DNA of 64,000 nucleotides from an uncultured Bacillota bacterium (lineage in GTDB: Bacteria; Bacillota_I; Bacilli_A; RF39; UBA660), in contig ONIZ01000003.1 in the NCBI GenBank assembly GCA_900317975.1, forward strand, positions 34,980 through 98,979, read 5' to 3'. Under the pieces are notes generated by a model. It saw only the letters and a program-made list of their open reading frames with translations, had not been told where the DNA came from and ran no database searches. Of this stretch, positions 1 through 8,580 are shown one piece after another. Both the position numbers and the translations under genes were made by a program. Each line of letters opens with the position of its first letter. The first letter of the stretch is position 1.

Positions 1-629
1 ATAATATTAGCTCTAATAGCTTCTCTATTATCATACATTCTATCAACTAATTTCTTCATATTAGGTTGTAATTCTTTTTTATTAAGCGACTTAATAATAG
101 AGTTAAAATTACTAACCTTAGAGTACTTCCCATAATAATCATTATTAATACTAAGATCAAATAGACCTTTAAAATCATATAAATCTATTGAAGTAAATCT
201 TTTATCTTCTAATATTTTTAAAGAAGAAATTAAATAATTATTATGTATTGCTTTATCAAGTAAAGTTTCCCCTTTATTATTTCTAATATTAGGAATAAAT
301 CTTTTCTTATTTAGTAATGCATCAACAACTTTTATAGAGGAAGCACTATTGTCACAAGCTAATATGTGCCCAAAAGTATCTCCATCAACATTTTGATGAT
401 TAACATTCCAATTTCTTTTCTTAATATACTTCAATACTAGATTATATTCTCTTACTTTTAATAATCTAACTAAAACATCATTACCATTCATATCAACAGT
501 ATTAATACTTACAATTCCCTTATCAAGTAAATAATCTACTGTATCGAACTCCCCCCTATTAATTAAAGGGAAAATCCCCGAGGGTTCTTCCTCACATGAC
601 TTAATAATATTCTTATTAATATTTAACAT
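1..629 (-). CDS. Ankyrin-repeat-like protein, partial (C-terminus beyond window)
   Basis: The frame is open from an ATG at 627-629 to the window edge, about 209 codons, so only the N-terminal part is seen. The translation has ankyrin-like spacing: repeated helix-turn units around VDMNGNDVL, VNHQNVDGDTFGHIL and RNNKGETLLDKAI, each with an N-x-x-G-[DE]-T type turn about 33-40 residues apart. Ankyrin repeats mediate protein-protein binding, and the partner cannot be inferred. The ATG has a strong Shine-Dalgarno site (GGGAGGAG) and a good promoter upstream at 660-688, so this looks like a monocistronic gene. No signal peptide is visible, so a cytosolic location is likely. The family call is moderately sure because the repeats are divergent. 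Confidence 0.7.
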   Translation of the reverse strand, partial: MLNINKNIIKSCEEEPSGIFPLINRGEFDTVDYLLDKGIVSINTVDMNGNDVLVRLLKVREYNLVLKYIKKRNWNVNHQNVDGDTFGHILACDNSASSIKVVDALLNKKRFIPNIRNNKGETLLDKAIHNNYLISSLKILEDKRFTSIDLYDFKGLFDLSINNDYYGKYSKVSNFNSIIKSLNKKELQPNMKKLVDRMYDNREAIRANI

Positions 630-659
630 AAATACTCCTCCCAGAGTCGTGTAAAAAAT

Positions 660-688
660 ATATTACCAAGAAACAAATATATTGTCAA
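660..688 (-). promoter_or_regulatory. Sigma-A type promoter for the ankyrin-repeat gene
   Basis: Read on the minus strand, TTGACA (683-688) is followed by a 17-base spacer and TAATAT (660-665). It lies about 30 bases upstream of the ATG at 629. The -35 is a perfect consensus and the -10 has one mismatch. Confidence 0.75.
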
Positions 689-781
689 ATTTCAGGAAAT
701 CAAATAATACCAACAAATTATAAAAATAATGTAAATTTTACTCTTTAATTTCAACAATTATAAAAATTAAAAAATATAAAT

Positions 782-807
782 AAAAAAATCTGCATAAAGC
801 AGATTTT
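782..807 (-). terminator. Rho-independent terminator after ydjI
   Basis: On the minus strand the stem AAAATCTGC / GCAGATTTT with loop TTTAT is followed by a T-run. It sits just past the stop of the SPFH gene. Confidence 0.85.
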
Positions 808-815
808 AATTATTA

Positions 816-1964
816 TTAAACTAATTTAGTTCCACATTTAGTACAGAAGTTTCCATTATTTTCAGCTCCACATTGTGGACAGAATTTCTTTTCTCCTGCT
901 GGTGCTTGATCAGCTTGAGGTGCTGCTTGAGCAGTAGCTCCTGCTACAACTCCTGTGTTATATGGATCAACATTCATTGTTGTACCAGGTGTTTGATTAT
1001 TAATAGCTCCACCCATAGCTCCACCGCTAGCAATGTTAACCATTCCAACACCCATCATACCATTAACTGCTCCCGCTTCATTTTTAGCAGCATCTTGAAC
1101 AGCTTGAGCATAAGCTCCAGTAAGTGTACCTTTTTGCATGAATGTATTTGAAGAAAGTTCATAGTTATCAATTTTCTTTTGACTTTCATCACTTAATGTA
1201 ACAGATTCAACAGCAAATCCAACAATAGACATACCACGATCTCTAATTGGTTGGTCAAACACTTTTTCATCCATTACTTTCTTAATTTCATCAGTTTGAC
1301 TAGGAAGTTCTAATACTGGTACTTTGTGAGCACTAGTTCCTAATTCATTTAACACATTTTGGAATGAAGCAATAACTTCACTTCTCATTTGTTCAATAAT
1401 TGTATCTTTCTTATATTCTTCTGCAGTACCTGCAATCTTACTCATAAAAGTAGATGGATCAGTAATTTTAAATGTATATTTACCAAAACATTTAACATCT
1501 ACTCTTAAAGGAGTAACTGAATTTGTCATTTGATTTGGAATTGGATGTGACCAATCTTGGAATGGAATAGGTGCTGGAGTACCAAACTTATTATCAATAA
1601 TTTCTTTAGCATTGATAAAGAATACAGCTTGTTCCTTACTAACTCCTCCTCCATATGTAAAACGATTCCACATTTCTTTAAATACAGGTCCAAATTGTCC
1701 TGCAAAGAAAGATGGTGATGTAGAAGAATCAAATGTATAAATTCCTTCTTCTGCAGTTGCATCTAAAATTTTACCACTGTCAAATATAACAGCAATTTGT
1801 CCAGGTGCTACCTGAACAGCACTATCCTTAGAAACGATTCCATTAGGTGTAGAAACACGTTTCATTAGAATATCATTACCTAAATCTTCACAACGGATGA
1901 AATCTTTCCATTGATCATGTAGAGTACTACCTGCTGCCTCTACTGCAGCTTTAATTAATCCCAT
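816..1964 (-). CDS. ydjI: SPFH-domain protein with C-terminal zinc ribbon (YdjI-like)
   Basis: This 382-residue protein resembles Bacillus YdjI, an SPFH (flotillin/band-7-like) protein. The N-terminal two thirds have the SPFH pattern, including an N-terminal amphipathic stretch (GLIKAAVEAAG) and the conserved VESVTLSDESQKKI segment near residue 255. A Gly/Ala/Asn-rich linker follows, and then a C-terminal zinc ribbon with CPQCG and CTKCG. There is no clear transmembrane helix. It is the last gene of a three-gene unit (ydjG, ydjH, ydjI) with 19 bases to ydjH. In Bacillus the ydjGHI products recruit the PspA homologue YdjF to the membrane under envelope stress. A similar membrane-organising role here is inferred from that homology. 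The start has a clear AAGGAGAGG site. Confidence 0.85.
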   Translation of the reverse strand: MGLIKAAVEAAGSTLHDQWKDFIRCEDLGNDILMKRVSTPNGIVSKDSAVQVAPGQIAVIFDSGKILDATAEEGIYTFDSSTSPSFFAGQFGPVFKEMWNRFTYGGGVSKEQAVFFINAKEIIDNKFGTPAPIPFQDWSHPIPNQMTNSVTPLRVDVKCFGKYTFKITDPSTFMSKIAGTAEEYKKDTIIEQMRSEVIASFQNVLNELGTSAHKVPVLELPSQTDEIKKVMDEKVFDQPIRDRGMSIVGFAVESVTLSDESQKKIDNYELSSNTFMQKGTLTGAYAQAVQDAAKNEAGAVNGMMGVGMVNIASGGAMGGAINNQTPGTTMNVDPYNTGVVAGATAQAAPQADQAPAGEKKFCPQCGAENNGNFCTKCGTKLV

Positions 1965-1983
1965 ATTTTCCTCTCCTTCTTAA

Positions 1984-2877
1984 TTAAAACTTATGTCCGC
2001 CACCAGTATGACTAGAACCGCTACTACTGATGTGTCCACCGCCACCTCCACTGAAGCCACCGCCATGTGAACTTCCAGTATTGTGATCAATAGCATGCTT
2101 TGTAACATGATGCCCAGTTACAATATCTTTTATTTTTTGAACACCTTTAGAGTTTTTATCATAATACTCCTCAGATGTAGTAGCCACTTTTACTAAATCA
2201 TTTCTCTTTATTAGAATGATTATACCTATAATAGTAGATATACTAGAAAATATTAATACATACAAATAATTTACATCTGCAGTATTATAACTATATTCAT
2301 CATAATCACTATCATCATTATAACTTATTTCATAATAAGTATCCAGTTTTTTTGTCATTTGATAAGTACCATCATAATATTTTTGATCACTAAAGTATGT
2401 ATATACTTCTTCAGTAAGCATATCACATTCTTTATCAGGATATAGAGACTTTGCTCCTCCAGTAGCTGAAATATAAATATATCTATTTTCCATATCTACT
2501 AAGAATAAGACCCCATCTCTATCAGGTCCATAACCAAAATTATTATAATCAAAGAAATCATCAGCATATTCTTGTGTACTTTCAAAATTATCATTAATAG
2601 TAACAATAACTAAATCTAAATTTCTTCTTTGATAAAAATCATATACTGCACTATATAGATTCTTTTCTTCCTCATCTGTATATAAATCAGCAAAGTCATA
2701 TATTTTTTCTTCTTCATTAACAGAAGGTGTATTTAAAATATTATCCTTATTATCTTCAGTAACTGTAATCCAAGAATTAATTCTTAAATCATCTTCTGTC
2801 CTAGGATAAGTATTTGTACTAGCAAAACTAACTATAGGAAGTAAAAATATAATTAAGCTTAAAACGATCTTCTTCAT
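1984..2877 (-). CDS. ydjH: TPM-domain membrane protein (YdjH-like)
   Basis: The protein has a signal peptide or anchor at residues 1-20. A TPM domain follows at about residues 40-180, with the block FADLYTDEEE then DLVIVTINDNF then YGPDRDGVLFLVDM. A transmembrane helix lies near residues 203-223, and the tail is Gly/Ser/His-rich (GGGFSGGGGG), typical of TPM (Psb32/DUF477) membrane proteins. The ATG at 2877 is preferred over an upstream GTG because AGGAGGTG lies 4 bases before it. It sits between ydjG and ydjI in one transcription unit, which fits the known ydjGHI grouping. The TPM domain would face outside with the glycine-rich tail in the cytosol, by inference from the single helix after a cleaved signal. 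No enzyme activity can be claimed. Confidence 0.85.
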   Translation of the reverse strand: MKKIVLSLIIFLLPIVSFASTNTYPRTEDDLRINSWITVTEDNKDNILNTPSVNEEEKIYDFADLYTDEEEKNLYSAVYDFYQRRNLDLVIVTINDNFESTQEYADDFFDYNNFGYGPDRDGVLFLVDMENRYIYISATGGAKSLYPDKECDMLTEEVYTYFSDQKYYDGTYQMTKKLDTYYEISYNDDSDYDEYSYNTADVNYLYVLIFSSISTIIGIIILIKRNDLVKVATTSEEYYDKNSKGVQKIKDIVTGHHVTKHAIDHNTGSSHGGGFSGGGGGHISSSGSSHTGGGHKF

Positions 2878-2886
2878 AAGCACCTC

Positions 2887-3951
2887 CTATATTATAAACC
2901 TAGCAAATAGAAATCCTATTAAGAAAAATATAATTAGGAAGATAAAAATCCAAAGTATAGTTTTTCCAACACTAACAGGAATATCTCCAACTATTTTCCC
3001 AGTATCTCCATTCATAGCAAAAATATAATCTTTATTTCTATATTTAATTGAAACCATCCATACAGGAAGTAATATATAGTAAGTTTTTTTATTATTAATA
3101 CTTAAGTCATTTTTAGAAACAACTGCAGTACCATGTCTACAGGCACTTCTAGCTTTACTAATAGAAGTATTCATAACTCTTTGACTTGCCCTTGTAAAAG
3201 CAACATCATTATTAACATCATATTTTTCAGCTAAAAAGCCAGATAAATAAGCATGATTATAATCAACTAAATGTCCATAATCAAAAGGCTCTAATGAATC
3301 CATTAAATCATCAGGGAATCTACTCGATCCATCAGCAAGAACTTTATTAAAATCCAAATCACAATCCACTGTAGTACTATAAGTTGTAGTTTCAGTATAA
3401 TGATAATCATAAGTATTCCAACTTCTTACATCCTCACAATGAAAAGTAATATTACCACTACTTTTAATATCATATGCCCAGAAAGGTATATAAACACCTG
3501 ATATCTTCTTTATATTATTAACATCTTTAAATGCCTTAGGAGTTAAAGGTCTACCTTTAAACAACTTAGTAAAAGCATCATAAGTAGATTCTTTTTCATT
3601 TTTAAAAGGAATAATATAATTAGGAGAAATTCCTGAATTAATCTTTTCTTTTAATATTGCAGTACTTCCACAATAAACACAAAAAGTTGCTGTAGTATTT
3701 TGATCAGCAATAATTTCTGCTCCACAGTTTTTACATCTATATACATCTAATCCATCTTTAGAAGTAATCTTATTGAAATTTTCTTCTACTTTATTATTTT
3801 CTAAAGAAGCAGCAGTATTATATTGTTGCATTTGTTCTAAAGTAAATTGAGAAGCACAATATTCACACTTAAATTTCTGTTCTGTTGGATTCCAAACAGC
3901 TTTGGCATTACAAGCAGGACACTTATTATCTAAAGCAGTTATATCAGCCAT
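2887..3951 (-). CDS. ydjG: Zinc-ribbon membrane protein (YdjG-like)
   Basis: This 354-residue protein starts with two zinc ribbons, CPACNAKAVW...CEYC (about residues 11-32) and CKNCGAEI...CVYCGS (about 73-97). A central soluble region follows, containing the I-P-F-W/Y segments seen in YdjG (YIPFWAYDI, YILLPVWMVSIKY). One transmembrane helix lies at the extreme C-terminus (about 330-352). It is the first gene of the ydjGHI-like unit and ends about 9 bases before ydjH. In Bacillus the equivalent operon begins with pspA (ydjF), which is absent here because the next upstream gene is serS. The AGGATG site 9 bases before the ATG supports this start. The role is probably as a tail-anchored partner of the TPM and SPFH proteins, by homology only. 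Confidence 0.85.
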   Translation of the reverse strand: MADITALDNKCPACNAKAVWNPTEQKFKCEYCASQFTLEQMQQYNTAASLENNKVEENFNKITSKDGLDVYRCKNCGAEIIADQNTTATFCVYCGSTAILKEKINSGISPNYIIPFKNEKESTYDAFTKLFKGRPLTPKAFKDVNNIKKISGVYIPFWAYDIKSSGNITFHCEDVRSWNTYDYHYTETTTYSTTVDCDLDFNKVLADGSSRFPDDLMDSLEPFDYGHLVDYNHAYLSGFLAEKYDVNNDVAFTRASQRVMNTSISKARSACRHGTAVVSKNDLSINNKKTYYILLPVWMVSIKYRNKDYIFAMNGDTGKIVGDIPVSVGKTILWIFIFLIIFFLIGFLFARFII

Positions 3952-3991
3952 AACATCACATCCTATGATAATTATAACATAGTTTATATAT

Positions 3992-4026
3992 TATAAAAGA
4001 AGAAAAATCATAGACTTTTCTTCTTA
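3992..4026 (-). terminator. Terminator after serS
   Basis: The minus-strand hairpin AGAAGAAAA / TTTTTCTTCT with an 8-base loop precedes a short T-run. It separates the T-box/serS unit from ydjGHI. Confidence 0.75.
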
Positions 4027-4029
4027 CTT

Positions 4030-5316
4030 TTATTTTACAGGTTCTATCTTAGTTTTACCACCCATGTATGGTTGTAAAACCTTAGGTATATTAATACTTC
4101 CATCCTCATTATAATTATTTTCTAATAAAGCAATTAAACCACGAGGAGTAGCAACTACAGTATTATTTAAAGTATGTAAATAATAAGTTCCATTATCACC
4201 CTTAGTTCTAATTCCTAGACGTCTTGCTTGAGCATCTCCTAAAGTAGAACAACTACCTACTTCGAAATATTTTTGTTGACGAGGACTCCATGCTTCAATA
4301 TCACATGATTTTACTTTTAAGTCAGCTAAATCTCCACTACAACATTCTAATTGTCTAACAGGAATATCCCAACTTCTAAATAAATCAACAGTTAATTTCC
4401 ACATTTTTTCATACCAATCCATTGATTCTTCAGGTTCACAAATAACAATCATTTCTTGTTTTTCAAATTGATGTACTCTATATAATCCTCTTTCTTCTAA
4501 ACCATGAGATCCACCCTCTTTTCTAAAGCAAGGTGAATAACTAGTCATATTTATAGGTAACTCATCTTTATTAATAATTTGATTCTTATATCTACCAATC
4601 ATACTATGTTCAGAAGTACCTATTAAATATAAATCTTCTCCCTCAATCTTATACATCATTGCTTCCATTTCAGGGAAAGACATAACTCCTTCAACAACAT
4701 CACCATGAATCATGAATGGAGGAATTGCATAAGTAAACCCAGCATCAATCATATAATCTCTAGCATTAGCAAGCATAGCTTCATGAAGTCTAGCAACATC
4801 TCCTATTAAATAATAGAATCCTTCACCTGAAGTTCTACCAGCAGCTTCCTTATCAAGTCCACCTAATCTAGCAATAATATCAGCATGATGAGGAATTTCA
4901 TATTTAGGTTCAGTAGCCTCACCAAATCTTTCTACTTCAACATTTTCACTATCATCTTTACCAATTGGAACACTAGGATCCATAATTTGAGGTATTACAA
5001 GCATCTTCTTTCTAATATCTTCTTGTATAGCAGGCAATTCTTCATCTATTTCAGCAATTCGACTACTCATATCAGCAATCTCTTTTTTAGTTTGTTCTGC
5101 CTCATCTTTCTTACCATCTTTCATTAAAACGCCAATACTTTTACTCAATTTATTCTTATTAGCTTTTAACTCATCACCTTCAGTTTGTAAAATACGAGCT
5201 TTCTCATCTAATTCTTTTATTTCATCAACTAAAGCTATTTTTTCATCCTGAAATTTCTTCTTAATGTTTTCTTTTACTATATCAGGATTTTCTCTTATTA
5301 ATTTAATATCTATCAT
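4030..5316 (-). CDS. serS: Seryl-tRNA synthetase
   Basis: SerS charges tRNA-Ser with serine using ATP in the cytosol. The 428 residues match the family length. The N-terminal 100 residues are an antiparallel coiled-coil arm rich in Lys/Glu (tRNA binding). The class II core carries motif 2 (SPCFRKEGGSHGLEERGLYR) and motif 3 near the C-terminus (TVVATPRGLIALLENN). The serine pocket TSEH is present at about residue 235. The gene is second after a DUF1653 gene and a T-box leader, so serine-tRNA-responsive attenuation is likely. AAGGAG lies 8 bases before the ATG, and a terminator follows. Identification is secure. Confidence 0.98.
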   Translation of the reverse strand: MIDIKLIRENPDIVKENIKKKFQDEKIALVDEIKELDEKARILQTEGDELKANKNKLSKSIGVLMKDGKKDEAEQTKKEIADMSSRIAEIDEELPAIQEDIRKKMLVIPQIMDPSVPIGKDDSENVEVERFGEATEPKYEIPHHADIIARLGGLDKEAAGRTSGEGFYYLIGDVARLHEAMLANARDYMIDAGFTYAIPPFMIHGDVVEGVMSFPEMEAMMYKIEGEDLYLIGTSEHSMIGRYKNQIINKDELPINMTSYSPCFRKEGGSHGLEERGLYRVHQFEKQEMIVICEPEESMDWYEKMWKLTVDLFRSWDIPVRQLECCSGDLADLKVKSCDIEAWSPRQQKYFEVGSCSTLGDAQARRLGIRTKGDNGTYYLHTLNNTVVATPRGLIALLENNYNEDGSINIPKVLQPYMGGKTKIEPVK

Positions 5317-5330
5317 AATATAATCTCCTT

Positions 5331-5585
5331 TTAATTATTTTTAACTTCTTCAAATCTATATTTTTGTTTAATATCTGGATATTTTTTCTTATCAACTAAT
5401 GAATTAAACATATCATAAGGTCTAACCCATACTTCTTTAGTATCAACATTCTTATAAACTACAACTCTCGACTTCGATGGATCTTTCTCATTATAATTCT
5501 CAGAATCATAAGCAATTGCTATAACTTTATAAATATGACCCTTAAAATGTTTGTAAATATTATCTATTTTAATCTCTCTTTCCAT
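5331..5585 (-). CDS. DUF1653-family small protein
   Basis: This 84-residue protein matches the DUF1653 pattern: YKHFKGHIYKVIAIA early on, then VVVYKN, WVRPYDMF and a final F-x-x-V. The function is unknown. An in-frame ATG 72 bases upstream (5657) lies inside the T-box hairpin and is not a credible start. The ATG at 5585 follows AAGGTGG with 6 bases spacing. The gene begins just 16 bases after the T-run of the leader terminator and ends 14 bases before serS, so both genes should be controlled by the same T-box. Whether it has any role in serine or tRNA metabolism is not known. Confidence 0.85.
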   Translation of the reverse strand: MEREIKIDNIYKHFKGHIYKVIAIAYDSENYNEKDPSKSRVVVYKNVDTKEVWVRPYDMFNSLVDKKKYPDIKQKYRFEEVKNN

Positions 5586-5601
5586 AAAAACCACCTTATA
5601 C

Positions 5602-5795
5602 AAAAAAAGAATGGTATAAGGAGTGCATAAGCACGGTACCATCCTTTTGTAACTCATTTTGAATAACGGATAAACTCCGGGTATTATTATACCTCTATAG
5701 GGTAGATAAATAAGTATTTATTATCGTTTTCATCAACCACGAATTTTCTACAAATAAATAATCTTATTATTAGTCCTAATCATCGAACAAACTTA
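5602..5795 (-). promoter_or_regulatory. T-box riboswitch leader upstream of DUF1653-serS
   Basis: Reading the minus strand, a Stem I distal motif GGTTGATGAAAAC is followed by the Stem III-like hairpin CGGA/TCCG, then CCGTTATTC, and then the T-box core AGGATGGTACCGTG (about 5632-5646). The core is part of a terminator hairpin, GGATGGTA paired with TACCATTC, ending in seven T's (5602-5608). UCU, a serine codon followed by a purine, lies at 5704-5706 on the 3' side of Stem I and is the best specifier candidate. The tRNA-binding bulge reads UGGU. A C would be expected for the G73 of tRNA-Ser, so pairing would need a G-U wobble. The overall T-box call is strong; the specifier is an inference from hand folding. 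Confidence 0.9.
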
Positions 5796-5800
5796 TTATA

Positions 5801-6625
5801 TCACTGATTGTTTGAAAAAACAAATGGTTTTTCACAAGACATAGGATCAAAATGATCAAGGCCTAGAAAAGTAAATAATCCAACATCACTAGCATCTAGT
5901 TCATTAACATTAACATTATTTATACCCATAACACCATCAGTTAAAGTAACAAATACATCTGTTTTACCACTGTCATAGTGTTCTATTCTAATATACCCCT
6001 CTAATTTTTGATTAAAGAATGGAGAACCAAAAGAATCACCAAATTGTTCTTTAGAATTATAAATATTAAAATAGTATTGATGAGAAATATTAGTAGTACA
6101 TTTTTGCCCCTCTTGACTAAAATATGTTTGTACTTGAAGAGCTATATCTTTACCCCTATTAGCATAAGTTTCTCTCTTATCACTAAATGAACCCTTTGTA
6201 CCAGGTAAAAAATGTATAACTACCATAATAACAATCCCAATAATAACAATATCTAATATAAGTCCAATTATTTTATTAAGAAGTGTTTTATTATTAGCAT
6301 TAATATACTTAGTATTATAGTTAGCATTGCCATCATTTTCAGGAGATACATTATAATTAAAATCAGAATAACCAGTTGTTTTAGTTCTATTTTTTCTTAC
6401 CCCATAACTAAAATCATTATTTGGTTGACTATCATTTTCCCCTTGAAAAATACTAAGATCACTATTATCTATATTAGATGTATCATTAGTTATATCATTA
6501 CTTGAACCTATATTTTTCTTCTTCTTTTTTCCTCTAAAGAAATCCCCAAATATAGATCTTTTCTCTTCATAGCCTTCTAATTCATCATCTTTTATTGAAT
6601 TATCATTGTCATTTTTTCCAAACAC
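5801..6625 (-). CDS. Membrane protein of unknown function, paralogue of the gene upstream
   Basis: This is a protein of about 274 residues. A charged, Asn/Asp/Ser-rich cytosolic region covers the first 120 residues with a Lys run (GKKKKKN). One transmembrane helix follows (LLNKIIGLILDIVIIGIVIM..., about residues 117-140), and then an extracytoplasmic domain of about 130 residues. That domain shares pattern and order with the 224-residue neighbour upstream: a Cys before a YYxxx(Y/F) segment, a GYI-R/K-I strand, a DV segment and a Cys near the end. GTG at 6625 follows AGGTAGGTG; an in-frame GTG at 6634 overlaps that site and is less likely. It starts right after its neighbour's stop, so the two are probably translated together. 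The family is not recognised. Confidence 0.7.
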   Translation of the reverse strand: MFGKNDNDNSIKDDELEGYEEKRSIFGDFFRGKKKKKNIGSSNDITNDTSNIDNSDLSIFQGENDSQPNNDFSYGVRKNRTKTTGYSDFNYNVSPENDGNANYNTKYINANNKTLLNKIIGLILDIVIIGIVIMVVIHFLPGTKGSFSDKRETYANRGKDIALQVQTYFSQEGQKCTTNISHQYYFNIYNSKEQFGDSFGSPFFNQKLEGYIRIEHYDSGKTDVFVTLTDGVMGINNVNVNELDASDVGLFTFLGLDHFDPMSCEKPFVFSNNQ

Positions 6626-6634
6626 TAATATCAC

Positions 6635-7300
6635 CTACCTACAATCGCTATCAGTAATAGTATCTAACTCTACTCCAAAATAAGGTAAGACATCCCAAGA
6701 ACTAACTTTTTCAATATTCTTCTCTTTAATACCAAACTGATCAAATTTCATATTAATATAATATTCATATTTATTATCAGTTTTTACTATTTTAACATAC
6801 CCATTATAATTATGATTTAACTTAACGTTGCCCATTCTTTCAATAGACTTAGTATCAAACACTATATAATAAGCACCATTAATTTCATTGCAAGAACTAA
6901 AATTATCATTATATTTATTCTTAATTATAGAAACAATTACATTAGCATCCTCAACTACCTTAATTTGATAACTTTTAATTCTACCAATAACTATACTAAG
7001 TATAATTAAGAAAACAGCTAAAACAATCCATTTTGCAAATTTATTAATAATAGTAAAAAACCAACCATTTACTTCATGAACTTTTTTCTTCTTTTCTTTA
7101 GTCTCTATATCAATATATTTATTTTTCCTTTTTAAGAAACTGAAAATACTCTTCTTATTATATTTTTTTAAATATTCATTTTGAGTATTCTCATAATTAA
7201 TATATCCACAATGAACACAAAATCTATCATTAACTTTCATCTCAAATCCACATTTTGGACACATTATAGATGGAATACGATCTTTATCATTTGTATCCAT
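6635..7300 (-). CDS. Zinc-ribbon membrane protein of unknown function
   Basis: This is a protein of about 221 residues. The N-terminal zinc ribbon has CPKCGFEMK and CVHCGY (about residues 15-35). A Lys-rich linker follows, then a transmembrane helix near residues 87-107 (KWIVLAVFLIILSIVIG), and an extracytoplasmic domain with two Cys and the segment GAYYIVFD. That C-terminal domain parallels the one in the gene downstream. The ATG at 7300 follows AGAGGTGA and is preferred over an upstream GTG. It lies 11 bases after the SGNH-like gene in an apparent operon. The same architecture (short CxxC ribbon, one helix, outer domain) recurs at 56182-57075 and 57087-59147. The function is unknown. Confidence 0.75.
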   Translation of the reverse strand: MDTNDKDRIPSIMCPKCGFEMKVNDRFCVHCGYINYENTQNEYLKKYNKKSIFSFLKRKNKYIDIETKEKKKKVHEVNGWFFTIINKFAKWIVLAVFLIILSIVIGRIKSYQIKVVEDANVIVSIIKNKYNDNFSSCNEINGAYYIVFDTKSIERMGNVKLNHNYNGYVKIVKTDNKYEYYINMKFDQFGIKEKNIEKVSSWDVLPYFGVELDTITDSDCR

Positions 7301-7311
7301 GCAAATCACCT

Positions 7312-8496
7312 CTACTCAAAAAACTCACTCAAAGTCATAGTAACAACACTATAACCTTCTTCATTTAAGTTTAATCCATCTTTACTATATTCTTCTTTTA
7401 AATAACCTTCTTCGTCAATTAATAAAGAATATAAGTCTATATAATTAATCTCATTTTCTTCACATAGAGCTTTAATACTTTCATTTAAATTAGATATAGT
7501 TTCATTATTTCTACTCTTACTAGTTTTTCCTACAGGAAGAACTGAAAGAACATAGATATTAGATAAACTTCTATTAGTCTTAATTTCATCAATTATACCA
7601 GTAAGATTAGTAAGAATTTCTTCATTAGTTAAACCCTTAATATAATCATTACTACCAGTAGAAATAAATACATCACTAGGATTATATACTAATACTCTAT
7701 TTTTAATATTTTTAAGTAATAATTCACTAGTATCATCTTCATCAGAAGAATTAACTACTTTATCTTCACTAATATACTTAGTTAAATCATAATTAGAAAA
7801 TACATGATCACCTAAGAAAACATAATTCTTATCAGTAACCTTTACTTCTTTCTCAACTATCTTTTCTTTTACTTTAACTTTATTAATATCTTTTCTAAAA
7901 TATAAATATGTTAATAAAGCCCCTAATAATAAGAAAAATATACATAAAAAGATTTTACCTAATACTTTACCAAAACTATGTGTTTTGATAGGTTTATCAG
8001 CTTTATTAAGGTCATCCTTCAATTCTTTAGATTTAACTTTTCCTTCAACAAAACTAGTATCAAGAGATTGTACATCTTTTAGTCTTTTCTCATCAAAATC
8101 AAAATCATATAAATTTGTATCTCCTGTATCTTCTTCATTTTTTATTTTCTTAACAATTTCAGAAGCATCATCATCATTTATAATTCTTTCATCATTATCA
8201 TATAAATCATCATCAATAGAATCTTCATATGACTCAGTCTCTCTTGAATAATCTAAATCAGAAGAATCATCCTCTTTTATATCATCAATTATTTCTTGTG
8301 TATAATTCAATTCATTCTTTTTAACTCTACTAGTTAAAATATCTCTATCTTCATCAAGAACTCTTTCTCTAGCTTCTTCTATTAAATCTTTAGTATCATC
8401 TATGTTTTTATCAACTTTTTTAGCTACTACTTTTTTAGTAGTCTTAGTACCAGTCTTCTTAGTTGATCCTTTCTTTTTTGTTGTTTCTTTAGCCAT
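7312..8496 (-). CDS. Membrane-anchored SGNH/GDSL-fold protein, probably catalytically inactive
   Basis: The protein is 394 residues. The first 180 are Lys-rich and then acidic, a transmembrane helix spans about 182-200, and a C-terminal SGNH-hydrolase-like domain runs from about 225. Block I reads VFLGDHVF where active members have GDS, so the nucleophilic Ser is His. Block III keeps STGSND (about 280-284). Block V reads KDGLNLNEEGY where the catalytic pair is normally D-x-x-H, so His is Asn. Two catalytic residues are therefore missing, which suggests a binding rather than esterase role. ATG 8496 with GGAGG 7 bases upstream is chosen over an ATG 30 bases earlier. It sits in the adhesin-sortase cluster. 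Confidence 0.8.
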   Translation of the reverse strand: MAKETTKKKGSTKKTGTKTTKKVVAKKVDKNIDDTKDLIEEARERVLDEDRDILTSRVKKNELNYTQEIIDDIKEDDSSDLDYSRETESYEDSIDDDLYDNDERIINDDDASEIVKKIKNEEDTGDTNLYDFDFDEKRLKDVQSLDTSFVEGKVKSKELKDDLNKADKPIKTHSFGKVLGKIFLCIFFLLLGALLTYLYFRKDINKVKVKEKIVEKEVKVTDKNYVFLGDHVFSNYDLTKYISEDKVVNSSDEDDTSELLLKNIKNRVLVYNPSDVFISTGSNDYIKGLTNEEILTNLTGIIDEIKTNRSLSNIYVLSVLPVGKTSKSRNNETISNLNESIKALCEENEINYIDLYSLLIDEEGYLKEEYSKDGLNLNEEGYSVVTMTLSEFFE

Positions 8497-8580
8497 ATTT
8501 GCACCTCCAGACACAATCTTAATCATAACTACATTATATACTATTTATAAATAAAAAGATATAAGTAACAAAAAAGTTTA

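Noticed and set aside
5586..5657. Upstream extension of the DUF1653 gene
   Set aside because: These codons lie inside the T-box terminator hairpin; the ATG at 5585 has its own ribosome site.
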